Position numbers and translations under genes: made by a program. A DNA stretch of 64,000 nt from Haliclystus octoradiatus. Taxonomy: Eukaryota > Cnidaria > Staurozoa > Stauromedusae > Haliclystidae. The notes under the pieces were generated by a model. It ran no database searches. It had not been told where the DNA came from and was given only the letters and a program-made list of their open reading frames with translations. Below are positions 1-14,000 of the stretch, one piece after another (position 1 is the first letter of the stretch; each line of letters begins with the position of its first letter). Where the stretch lies: assembly GCA_916610825.1 (NCBI GenBank), contig OU744447.1, positions 11,453,751 through 11,517,750 on the forward strand. Direction: 5' to 3'.

Positions 1-476
1 CCAGTTTCAAAACTAACTTCTCTTTTATGAAGATCAACATCGCATTTATTACCTACAAATACGCAAGGTATTCTTCCGTCTCCTTTCACTTCTGTTATTT
101 CTTCACGTAATCTTCTGGCATGTTCTAATGATTTAATAGATTCAATTGAGTAGACAATAACAAATGCATCACCTTGAGCGATTGTTAGTCTACTTTCAGC
201 AGGAAATCTCATCGAACCAGCTGTATCAAATAATTTCAATGAATATTCTGCTACACTATTATGTCCTTCCGTACGACTTCTTTTTTTCTCGTAAACGTCA
301 GCGATAGTAGGTATATACCCATACGGAAATGAGCCATTGACAAACCGTTCAACAATTGCTGATTTTCCAACATTTCCATCTCCTAATATAACAATATTAT
401 AAAAACATGAACCTAAACTTGATTTTTTTCGTTTCTTTAATTGCTTTGAATTTTTCTTTTTTTCTGCTGATTTCAT
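1..476 (-). CDS. Ras-superfamily small GTPase, 3' part off window
   Basis: GTP-binding switch protein of the Ras family, partial (158 codons visible; C-terminus lies left of the window). Translating the minus strand from ATG at 476 gives a basic, Lys-rich N-terminal extension (about 24 residues), then the P-loop GDGNVGKS (residues 32-39), the switch I threonine in PTIADVYEK (T57), G3 DTAG (84-87) and G4 NKCD (143-146). An in-frame TAA sits four codons upstream of the ATG, so the start is well supported. No intron interrupts the visible part. Oddity: the residue after DTAG, normally the catalytic Gln61 of Ras, is Ser (DTAGSMRFPA), which predicts altered GTP hydrolysis. The run FPAESRL resembles the RASD/Dexras and RASL10 style more than classical Ras, but the exact subfamily is my inference. 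Whether it ends in a CAAX box cannot be seen. Confidence 0.9.
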   Translation of the reverse strand, partial: MKSAEKKKNSKQLKKRKKSSLGSCFYNIVILGDGNVGKSAIVERFVNGSFPYGYIPTIADVYEKKRSRTEGHNSVAEYSLKLFDTAGSMRFPAESRLTIAQGDAFVIVYSIESIKSLEHARRLREEITEVKGDGRIPCVFVGNKCDVDLHKREVSFET

Positions 477-643
477 TTTGATAATTTATCTTAAAGTGTA
501 ATGGTTATTATATGATTATCCAATCGTTCGATTGCGTTCACAGAATAGGTTTCAACTAAATCTCCGGTTGTTTTGCTTTCCCATTTATACACTTTGGCCT
601 CGTTTTTATTTTCGTATCGGATTCTGATTGACTTGGATGGACA

Positions 644-651
644 TGACGTCA
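644..651. promoter_or_regulatory. CRE-like palindrome TGACGTCA
   Basis: A perfect 8-bp cAMP-response-element palindrome lies about 170 bp upstream of the GTPase start codon. The match is seen directly; promoter function is inferred from position only. Confidence 0.35.
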
Positions 652-659
652 TTTATACA

Positions 660-1568
660 GCAGAATGAGACTTATCGGGGGACCCCCTAGATGTAAAAGG
701 ACTATCGTGCGACATATATTATTTTATAGACAATCGAAACTAATCTTGCAGGGACTTCCAGGCATTCTGAATTTTATGGAAAAAAAATCGTACGACCGCG
801 ACAATAGATACAAGGATGATTCATGAATCATGATTTGATAGATTTTCATTGAATTTATTTCACTCTTTCTTCACGTTACGCGTGCGCTGCTACAAATAGA
901 AGCAGTTCGTGCATATCCTTGAGGTCATGTCGGTCATGTAGATGTCGATGACTCCTGATGTATGTATTATAAGGGGCATCTTGATCTAACAACGACCGTC
1001 GCAAGTTAATAATTTATTCATCCTTTGAATTTGAATGTTCAATTGATGATCAAAATACATTGTTTTATATTATCATCGTATTACTCAATTGACTTTTGAT
1101 GACTGTATTGCCATGTTTCATGTTTGATGATTTTTCGCCCGCATTTTGAACATCCGCCTGGGACATCGGTCCATTGGCCAATAGGAAAATGTCATTTTTA
1201 TTTCTTGTTTGCGATTGATGATCCCCTTGAATGCGGAGCTGAAATATGAGTCTCATCTGAATTGAAAAGGTGATGTCCATATGATACGTCAATTTCAGAA
1301 ATATGTCATACGATCTCTGAGAAACGAACTCGTCAAACCATAGTTTAAACCACATTTGTGGTTGCAAATAAATTTTATTGTTGATAACTTGATAGTGAGA
1401 TATTTGAACCAGTAAAATTTTGATGAGCCTAGGTTTGTCGAACTATTAATAAGGTCAATCTCAATTAATTTAGCTTGATTTTGCCCAAATTTGAGGCTCA
1501 GTGTTCTTCTATATAACACAGTGGCGTCGATATATCTAGAATTATTTTTCATTCTGTTAATTACCATG
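660..1568. other. Intergenic stretch, nothing recognised
   Basis: AT-rich sequence between the GTPase upstream region and the hAT-type element. No conserved protein, RNA gene or clear repeat boundary was recognised; short open frames here lack any family signature. Confidence 0.5.
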
Positions 1569-1576
1569 ATCATAGG

Positions 1577-3944
1577 CAGGCCCGGATACAGGATTTTGAA
1601 TACCCCTGTCAAAATGACGTAATCAAATCGCCACGCCCATATTAGGGGACGAAACCCGCCTACTGCAATGGCCCTCGAAGAGAAAATAAATAGTCATTTA
1701 ACAGTCCCCCGGCACCAGCAACTCCCCTCATCATTTATTTTGTTTAATAAAAAGGGAATATTTTATTGTTTCTATTTCTAAATTTGATACCGTTACATTA
1801 AATTACCAAATCAAGGCAATATTAGCCTGCGTGCAAACTGAAATCTATCTTGGCGAAAGTGTAAATATATGTTATGTACGTTGTTCAATCAAATTTAAAA
1901 GCATAGTGATAAAATATAAATTAAATAGTATATTTAGCTTGTTAAATTAATCATCAACAAACAGCACTGATAATCCTTCTGATCTTTGACTACTAATCGT
2001 AGCTAATCGCCACTGGAATCAGTTCTACGGTTCTCCACAATCCAATAAAATCAAAACAAACGTACATGAGATCATTTGAGCAGTGATCATATTCATCTCG
2101 TATTGATACAGTAGGCTCATAATCTAGGAAAGAAGCCAACATCTCTTTCTTAATTAATGATTACCCAGTTTTGAGTTTGCTAAATCTGGATATCAGTTCA
2201 TAATTAGGCATCCAGAGAAAAAATGTGTAGCTTAGTAAACAATTCATTGAGCTGCGATAAACTTGTAAAGCAAACCAATAATGTAAATGAATAGCGAGAT
2301 ACCAATTATTTTTGTTTCACAAAGTTAACAGTCGCATTGGTAATTCTATATTGGACGTGGATAGAGTCCCGGTAACCGGGTCTTTGGTTGAAAAAAGCAA
2401 GAGTCCCAGTAGTCCAATTCGCATGCGCAGAACGCTTTTCTGTCTTCGAAATGTGTAGCCTAAATAAAACTTTCAATTTTCTTAAACTTTAAAGTTATAT
2501 CTATTTTAAAAGTTATTAAAAGATATCACATTTATTTGATAATGACATTGAGGCAAATAGGATAACTTGTGAAACGGATTCAACATTTGTGGAACTACAG
2601 TAAATGCTTGATTTAGCAGAAACAGAAAATTATTTAATTGACGTCGCGTTTTTCACGATGGCCGACGGATACATTCAAGACGTTCAACAAGCTGAAATCA
2701 GATCTCACATTTGTAGAATGAATATAATATTTTACTGCCTAAACACAGTGGATCAACCATTTGTAATTGTTTTCTGTCAATAAAATCAGCAACGACATAG
2801 TTTCACAATCATGATAGCGGCTAGCCTAGCTAAAGAATCGCTGTTTTCACTTTGTTCCACAATATTAAGAATGTGGAAAACTTTGAAGAAAATATCTGAA
2901 GCAGTGCTTCTTTATATTTATCGAATATATATATAGATGTATATCAGAATATCAGATTATAAATTGATCAATGTAGTTTACTTTTCACGAAAGAATTTTC
3001 AATCCCATTGCATCGAAAAGCCGTGACAGAAATGAAAATACGATATTGATGTTTCACGCTTTGACGCTTGGCGTTGTGCGCGTGCGCATTTGACTGCCGG
3101 GACTTTAGTTTTTTTTCAACCAAAGACCCGGTTACCGGGACTATATCCACTTTGTTCTATATTCTCGAGGACAGATATATGGGAAAATGACAACTTGAAT
3201 CGATTTTACGATTTGGCCAAAACTGCAGATAAAATAATGTTCGCCGTCTAATGTCCTTCTATGATAATCCTCCACCACGTATCAAAGCTCAGATAATAGC
3301 TTAAATGTTCGAATATACTGTATACTAAGTGAGTAAGTGTTCAAAACAGCAGTCATGGCTCCTGACTGCACGCCAACAAAATGACCGTGTGTCAAAACAA
3401 GTAGGTTTACCGCTCGTTGTTTTTGAATTTCTTTAACGATCATGTGCACTTGTTCAGATTATCTCTCTGTCAAATATGTCCAAGATTGAAGTAGTTTGTC
3501 AATTGTTTAAGAACCAATCATATTGCGTAAAGCAAGGACAGGCTTGAGTTTCTGCCAATCAAATACTTGCCTCAATCTGCAGTTTGACATTTTCTATGTC
3601 ACGATTGTTACAAAGTTTGTCAATTGTTATCGAAGAGAATCAAAATTTCAATCTTTAACCAATCAGGTGCCAAACAGAAATCATGTCAATTGTTATCAAA
3701 GTAGGTCAATTGTTAAAGTCTCTGATCGTTACCCAATCACAGCGGACTGAGATCATTTGATTGATGCAAGCTGTTCAATTGAATAAGTATAGGGAGCGAT
3801 GACGTTTGCAATGATCATACAATTAAAAAGGCCCTACTTCATAGACATGATTTGCAGAAAACCAGACTACGTCATGATTACGTCATTGAGAGAAAAGGAA
3901 CGTTTGTCAATTGACATACGAGACCCCCCCTCTATCCGGGCCTG
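1577..3944. mobile_element. hAT-type non-autonomous DNA transposon
   Basis: Ends are the perfect 12-bp inverted repeat CAGGCCCGGATA (1577-1588) and TATCCGGGCCTG (3933-3944). They are flanked by the 8-bp direct repeat ATCATAGG (1569-1576 and 3945-3952). An 8-bp target duplication and CAG...CTG ends are hallmarks of hAT elements. No transposase was found, so it is non-autonomous. The right half (about 3490-3920) carries several copies of GTCAATTGTTA and of CCAATCA. A second inverted-repeat element (2353-3154) is nested inside. Confidence 0.8.
2353..3154. mobile_element. Nested ~800-bp inverted-repeat element
   Basis: The left end (GTGGATAGAGTCCCGGTAAC, near 2357) is repeated inverted at the right end (3105-3150), about 45 bp with few mismatches. 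Both arms continue to a GCATGCGC-type motif (near 2421 and 3082). The 9-bp direct repeat TTCTATATT flanks it (2344-2352 and 3155-3163), which would fit a Mutator-like or similar cut-and-paste insertion. No coding capacity was recognised. Confidence 0.7.
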
Positions 3945-4289
3945 ATCATAGGCAGCATCAGTAGCTGATGCAGCGAAGAGACTACGATGGGGATGTGCCT
4001 CGTGGCTGTAACTTCAGTCTGCTCCTTGCTGGGGAGGGGGTATTTCTAATCTTGCCCGAAAACGTGGGCATGCCATATGCTCAACTGCATATTGCAGTTA
4101 TATGCAGTATTAGCCTAATTTTTCCTCCAAATTTTTATTGGGGGTGTCGCACTCGCACCTTTCATATCACCCAGAATTACATCTATGAGCATCTATGCCG
4201 TCACAATCTCCATGAAAAGAATCACTCTGCATATAAGGCTGGCAACAGCACTGAGCTGAGACGGCTCTAACACGTACTCAAAATGACAT

Positions 4290-6775
<2,486 letters not shown>

Positions 6776-7294
6776 TAGGGTTGCACCCAATCAGGTATTC
6801 GGCCGAAAAAAAAAACGATTCCGACTTGGCAGAAAATCACAGTCAAACTCCCTTGTCGAAAATAATTTCGTTCCTTTTCCTTTTTTGGTTTCAAAAAATG
6901 AGACAACACGACACGAGAATGTCCAAAATGCCATGTTCAAGGCAAATTTTGACTGAGAAAGAGTTGCACTATGCAAAAACGCAACAGTGATATATCACGG
7001 GTAGAAAAAGGTGCTATCTAAATCCGTTGGGTCCCAAAAGGCGATATATAAACTTTGTTCAAATTGAAGAAATGGGATTTGAGTAAAAATAAAAATTATC
7101 ATAGAACTTTTAAGTAGCACAACCCATGTATAGTTATTAGTTATGTTATTAAGATGAACTGTTATCAAATAATTCTGAAATAAATACTTGAGAGATCAAT
7201 TTTAACTTCAGTCAAATATTCTGAAAAGGCCGAATAATGGGTTGATATTCGGCCAAACGCCCGAATAGTGGCCGAATATTCGGTGCATCCCCAG
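6776..7294. mobile_element. Small hAT-like MITE with TTCGGCCGAA-type ends
   Basis: The left end GGGTTGCACC followed by TATTCGGCCGAA (6778-6808) mirrors the right end, GGCCGAATATTCGGTGCATCC (7270-7290) read inverted; an inner inverted pair lies near 7230-7265. Ends reading GGATGCACCGAAT are typical of a widespread hAT MITE type. Target duplications were not clear. No coding sequence was recognised. Confidence 0.5.
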
Positions 7295-7873
7295 TGCCAG
7301 TGGGTAGCCTTTTTCAGAGAACGACAGATGACAAATACAAAGTGTATGTACAACACAAGCGCAAAATAATGATATACTTCGATCTGATGTAATGTGTAAG
7401 TTAATAAAACAGCCCCTGCGTTACCCTTGTGTGGGGGGAGTACGTCTGTTCCGCCCGTGATGACTTTGATGTCTTTGATCATCATCTTCGTCATATTTTA
7501 GGATGGGTGTGGTAAACCAGCTGCTACCGACTAACAACTAGCATCTAAATACGAATTATGCGATTTCTTCGTTAAAACCATGATTTTATAAACATTTTAT
7601 GCAGAAAATATTCAAATATCAAGTTACAAAATCATCAAAATGTTCTAGTCAGAAGACTGATTTACAGAATTTACCTTATCAGATTATATTCTCTTCTCTG
7701 GAGTGCTGGAAATATCATAAATTAAGTCAGATTTTCAGCTCGAGGCATATTTTCTATTGATCTTTTTAAAACAAAATCCAGCACGACATCACTCAGAAGC
7801 ACGCGAAAGATCATGAGTAAATCACAGCATATAATCACTCACCACAGTTTCTGCCGCTCTAATTTTGTTTGCA

Positions 7874-7881
7874 TCATGTGA
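7874..7881 (+). promoter_or_regulatory. M-box-like TCATGTGA upstream of GILT
   Basis: TCATGTGA matches the E-box variant used by MiT/TFE factors that drive lysosomal genes. It lies about 118 bp upstream of the inferred GILT transcription start. The match is seen; regulation is inference. Confidence 0.25.
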
Positions 7882-7901
7882 TATAATAGTGATATAACCG
7901 A

Positions 7902-7967
7902 CCAATCAGATTTAATCCCGTGATCACCTTGTGATTTATGTTGTTTTGTTTCAACTATTTATAAAAG
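7902..7967 (+). promoter_or_regulatory. GILT core promoter: CCAAT box and TATA box
   Basis: ACCAATCAG (CCAAT box, 7901-7909) is followed by TATAAAAG (7960-7967). A pyrimidine-flanked CTCACTT initiator-like sequence lies near 7989-7995, about 30 bp downstream of the TATA box and about 90 bp before the GILT ATG. Spacing is right for a TATA-type RNA polymerase II promoter. Confidence 0.5.
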
Positions 7968-8079
7968 ATAATTCCACCAAATTTCCAACTCACTTGCAGC
8001 AGTCGAAGAAAGATCCAGGGCAAGCAGAAGTGGAAACAGAAGTTAGAATATTTGTAGGCTACGTATCTCAGTTCTAACC

Positions 8080-11000
8080 ATGGAGGGCTTAATGATTTTT
8101 CTTACAGCATGCATTGCTCTATCGTCTGCTTTCGTAGTCGATTTAGAAGACAAACGACAGGCTTGCAACCAAGGACCTTCTTTCTGGTGTCGCGATAAAG
8201 ATACAGCTAAACTTTGCGAGGTAGGCAATAGTTGGCATTAACAATTTTAATGCATTTCTTATAGGCTTCATTCTTCTGTGTGTTCTTATTCTGTTACTAA
8301 TTGTATATGAACTCTGTTTGTAGACTGTTCCTTATTGTGAACAACTAGGGAAAATGAAGGTTTTGAAATCAGATGCGAAAACTGATGCCACTCCAATCAA
8401 AGTCACTCTCTACTTTGAATCACTCTGTCCTGGCTGTCGTGCTTTCATTCGTTCTCAGCTTTATCCAACATGGAATCTCCTGAAAGATACAGGAATTCTA
8501 GATGTTGAACTTGTACCTTACGGCAATGCAAGGGTGAGTAACTGAGTATTTATAATATAATTATTAATGATTATATCTTTCATTATGTTGGCAGCCATAT
8601 GTAGCCCAATACCCCTAATGTACAAATCGCATCAATCATTGTTACTTGTGAGCTGATTTGACATCGCGGATTGATTTCAAACACGCTTAAAACACAATAC
8701 AATGTATTTAAACTATATATTGTGTTATCACACTTCAAGAGGTAGGCTATACAATACTGCGATGATGTTTTGTGAAACATCACAGCACTACACATGTCTG
8801 GCTCTCTGTGAGTTGCTTAGTACTAAGATAATCACCCTACAATTAGACCAGTAGCAGTAATGTAATTGTGTGGAAGGACCCTTACGGGTCCTTCCATAGG
8901 ATACTCTCATAATCCATAGTCCAGTTCCGAAGCATATCTCTCTATTAAACACGATTAACCAACTTTATTTGAAGAAAAACTTCGTTTGACTGCCATGTTT
9001 TCAATTAAATTTATGCTTGCGTACAAAAAATCAGTAATGTAACTTCATTATAAGAATGTTACACTGCAATATATGCCCACAAAGTTATGACCTGATAAGT
9101 ATTTAGTAAAATGACTGTTCACAGACTGGGTTGACCTGATATAGCTTGATTGAAGTGATCACGTTGTATTTATGTATTTATTGGTGCAGAGCACACAATC
9201 CCCGGGACACAATCTCTGGAATGCTAGCTGGTGATGTCACTGTCCCCTAATCTTATCAGCCTCACCACCCCATATAATTGTGGTCTTGTCAGGGAGGCTT
9301 TAAGCAGGATTGTCAAGAATAAAATTAACGTTGAATTAAACAAACGCAAAAAAAGAAAGAAACAGCACAGATCTTTTCCCATCCGTCAGGAAGCTCTTCG
9401 AACCCCAGAAAGTATTTTACTGTCAATAGGTAGTGTCAAACATGCAGGTCAGTAGGCAAAACTCTCTAGTGAAAAGCCCATTTTCTCATAACCGCCTTTG
9501 CAGCAAGAAATCACTATCGGCCTAATAGAACGATTCCATACTTAGGCAGAAACAATCTCGTCCAATGGTGATTGAAAGCATTACTTCCTTGTGCATAAAA
9601 TAATTAAGCTGGACGAATTTAACAGAGCATAACACAGTAAATAAGAAACAACAATAGGTGCAATCAGCAGGCAATCATAATAGACATTAGACAATCATAA
9701 TAGCGGCACGAACGATCATTCACGAATACAACTTCGAATAAGACTACAATGAGGATAACAATTAACAACCATTTGTGTAAACGTGACATCGCTACAACTA
9801 CGTGCCCTGAGGCACAACATACCAGCGAGCGGACAAAATTGCAAGACCACGTGACTGTAAAAAAGCGTAAAAGACAAAAGAGTGAAACAAAGGCTATTAC
9901 AGAAAAGGTCGAGTTTAAAAATTCATATAAAATAAAATACTTGATTGATCTTGATAAAAACAGAACAACGATGCTAATAAGTAGTGGAACATTCTAGCGA
10001 CACAAACAGCATCTTTGTAAAGCGTGCAGGAGAAACTATCGGCTGAAATTTGGGTCTCCAATATCCTTGGTTGAATTTTGACTCTGTATGCGCGGATCTG
10101 GGCTGGCGGTCGTGGCGCTCCAGTGAGGGCCTAATAAAATTTAAGGTTAAAAAGTGTGCCAGAAACCAAAAATATGGTGTGCCCAATCACAGCGCACATT
10201 GGTATCACGTGAAGTTTTATCGAGCGCTGGTTGGTGAATAAAATACTAAAAATGTAAACAAACTTTCTTGAATCATTCTCAAAAGTTATATTTCGATCGT
10301 TTATTCTATCATATAGTCAATTTTGAATTATATATTTTACGGAGAAGTGGAAGTCGGAATTAGAGCAATGCTGTATATTGGAGAATCGATCTTACATTTT
10401 AAATATTTCTTTGATTTTGATTGTATAAATCAAGATTCAAAATGACGGAAGTGCTTACAATTTTCCAACGATGGTGATCGCTCCGTCAAAACAAGATATT
10501 TTCTCCTTGTATTTTGTATTCTACGCCCACAAGAAACCTTCATAATGTTCATACAGTCCTTCGAGATAGATGTAATATATTATTTCTATTTTTGTTACTC
10601 CAATTTGATCCAAAGTAATCCCGTAAATTTGGTGTTTTAAGTTTTCTTCAACAGTTTACAAAATGTTGAAATTCAAAATAGCTGAATTCAGCAAATTTCA
10701 ATTTTTGTTCACACCTCGTTGTATTGTTTTTCGATGGGCCGACCAACCAACACCTGGATGTAACTCACATGACATCAAGGTGGGCTGTGATTGGGCACAC
10801 CATATATCTGGTTTCTGGCACACTTTTTAACCTTAAATTTTATTAGGCTCTCACTGGAGCGCCGCGCGGAAATGAGGGCGGTGATGGAGTGAGGCTACAA
10901 TTAGACCACAACATCACTCTGCTGATGAATTGAAATCAGTTAAGTAGCATAATTAGGTTGCTGCTACAAGCAAAAAGCAACTTAAATCTTTCAGGAACAG

Positions 11001-14000
11001 TTCAATTGATGACAACTGTTTTCAACTAATAATTAATTCTAATTTCTAAATATGAATCGTTTCAGGGTCTCAAAGGAGACTGAAAAACTAAATGCATTTT
11101 AAGAACTTCTCAATAAGACGCTCCCATGCATTTTACAAACACTTTACAGATTTTATGCTGGACCGTGGTATCAATCAACTAGTGCAATATGCATCGTCCA
11201 TTGGAATTTTTCATATAGCCTAGCAATAATAGATTTTCCGATATAGGTGAAAGAGTACTTGAATGAAAAGAAAATGATGTACATAACTCAAGGCAACATA
11301 ATGGATCACAAGTTATTAGGCTGCAACTATAGCGTCTCCAACGTTTAAAGACAGCGTGTTAAAAAGATCCTTTCCATAATTATAAAAAAAACATTGTCAA
11401 TTTGTTTGCAGGAATCTCAGCAAGGCAATCAATGGGTCTTCCAATGTCAACATGGAGAAGGAGAATGTGTAGGAAATCTTATTGAGGTAAGCTTTTACCC
11501 AATACTTTATGTTATGTATTATTTGATATTCTTCGGTCTGATTGAATTATTGACAAATTTCATGTTGAATTTTAATAAACTCGTCCACATTTTCTCGTCC
11601 TTCATACATAATTAGAAGCCCTGTGCAAACAACCGCAACTACCCTGCAGCAGCAGGTCTGCTTTTGTCCAGATTACATAAATTTGTTTTCGTGTTTTAGT
11701 CTTGAAGGCATAAAATTGACCAATGCGCCTAGCAGTCTCGACGTTGAAAAGTTAACACCATTTTTCAAGCCACAGGTAGTGTAGCCTAGGCCTAGTGAAT
11801 CAATGCATATTCGAAGACTGAGCTCAAAGGCCGCTGATCAATTTGATGCCTTCAAGTGCCATTATTGACTAGCAGGGATTATCTAGAGAAATCACATTTC
11901 AGTCTCGTTTTCAAGCATCAGTTATAAAATCACCAAATCGGTTTTGGGTTTTCACAGCAATGAAACATTGAATGTGATCACGAGGAGTGTTTCGATGGTA
12001 ATAAACTACAAACAAGAATTTGTAGAAAAAAGACCATTTGACTCATTTTGACAACCTTGAATCAACGACTATGTATTTCAATAAATGCACTGATATTATT
12101 GAACCTCAATCAAAACAAAAATAAACATCATATTTTGTTTCTGGATGTTTCGAGCATTAAATAGTTTGCTACTATAGTAAGATTGATTCAATGTTGCTCG
12201 TTTCTCTGTGTTTTAAATCGCTCTGTTTTGTGTAGGAACTATTCTGATAAAATTTCAGGTTTGTTCGCATGGAATGTGTTTCAAGTCCAATTATGTCGTA
12301 TTTGAACCCTGATTGTCATCATCTTTATATTCAATTCTGTTTGTTTTGCTTGTGTTTTTTGAAAAATGTTACTCTTGAAAAGTTACATACATGTATCAAA
12401 ACTCGTGCTTCAAATATCAACTTCCTGAAACAATATGATGTAAATAAAAAGCTAGGAGATCCAATTTCGAAAAATTTCATTCAAAGGATGCCTGTCTTGT
12501 TTGACTCTTTAACTTTTAAAGAGCGGTTAATCAAGCTCCACTTCCACAAGAAAAAATCTCTATAACAACTCCGAGGGTCTGGATCGAGCTACATAGGAGA
12601 AGCCACCAACACCATGGAAAAAATATATCCTTGAAAAATGTTTTTATGGCCATCATACACAATTCGACAATTAAAAACCAATATCCAACAATGCAGACAT
12701 AATCCAATGAGTGGCTAAACGACAAAAGTTTTTCAAGGACTTGAATAAGTCGTGCAAATGTTGTTGTTGTTTTCCCATGGCTTTAGCCAACCCAAAAGCA
12801 AGTGGAAGTTATAGAACCTTTTTACGTAACTGAGTGAATTTCTAAGGATCCTATTTGGCCCTGTTCAAGAGAAGGAGAACGATCATTGCAAAACAACGGA
12901 AAATAATTAGTGTTTACTTTGAAATGAGAGAATGAAAGTTGACTTGATTTTTTTAGGATTCAGCAATTTAAGAATTTAACTAGGTTGCATCTTTAGTTGC
13001 AAAAATATGATATTTTAAGTATGACAATAAAGTTTTCTGTTTGTGATTGCTTGACTTACTTGAGCCTTCCTGTAGTGTTTTCCAGTTTCCAGCTGAGCTA
13101 TGTTTCAAAATAGGTAGTTCTTACTTACTAATCATGTCTTACTTCTCATTATTTTTAATAACTTTGTTTAGAGCCCTGTTTTGTTTGTTTGTTTAGAGCT
13201 GTGCTATGCACATCATGGCACATCCAAAACAACACATGCCTTTCATTAATTGTTTGGAATATTACGGACCAACAGAAGTCAATGCTAAATATGTAAGAAT
13301 TAAATGTGCTGATAATCATCTGTTGTTTTACATGTTTGTCATTCAAAATGGCAAACACAATGACAATGAAATTGTATCCACTAACTGCTTCTTGAAGTGC
13401 CAATAAAATAAATAAAAAATCGATACAAGATAATGCGGTTAAGCCATTTTAATGGATTTTTATCCTACCGTTTTAAATGCTAGAAAACAGGTATTTTGTA
13501 CACAACCATACAATAGATCTCAAGTAAGCTTCATTGACAAAGTTATTCTTAATGCTAAGAGGATTGTACACTTTCTCAATCTCCTGTTATTATTAGCGTT
13601 GTAGTTGTTGAAAGTGCAGAATCAGTAGGTACAGGGCCCTAATTTATTAGTGCATGTTATGGTATCAAAATAGCTTATCACTTGAAATTTTCAAAATCAA
13701 GATTGCTATCGTACTAAGTCATACATACAGAAATATTATCTGTAAAACCTCAGCACCCATTTTTTTCATTTCATGTGCCCTTTAATCATATGCCTAGCCT
13801 ACCAATGCCCATTTATCTGCTCAAATTAGATCAATTTGTTTCTGTCTGCTCTGAAGAAAGCACTTGCACTTCTTTGTCACCACGGCAACATAATTGATTG
13901 ACAACATTCTCCAATGAGACTTCTTAGAAATGATTATCCGAGAATAGGCCTACAACATGATAGATCATTTCACAAGGAAATCATATGTTTGCAATCGTTA

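Noticed and set aside
9749..9997. Short basic open frame present in both 1.26-kb repeat copies
   Set aside because: Preservation is explained by the recent duplication; no family similarity and no clear start context, so mentioned only under the repeat.
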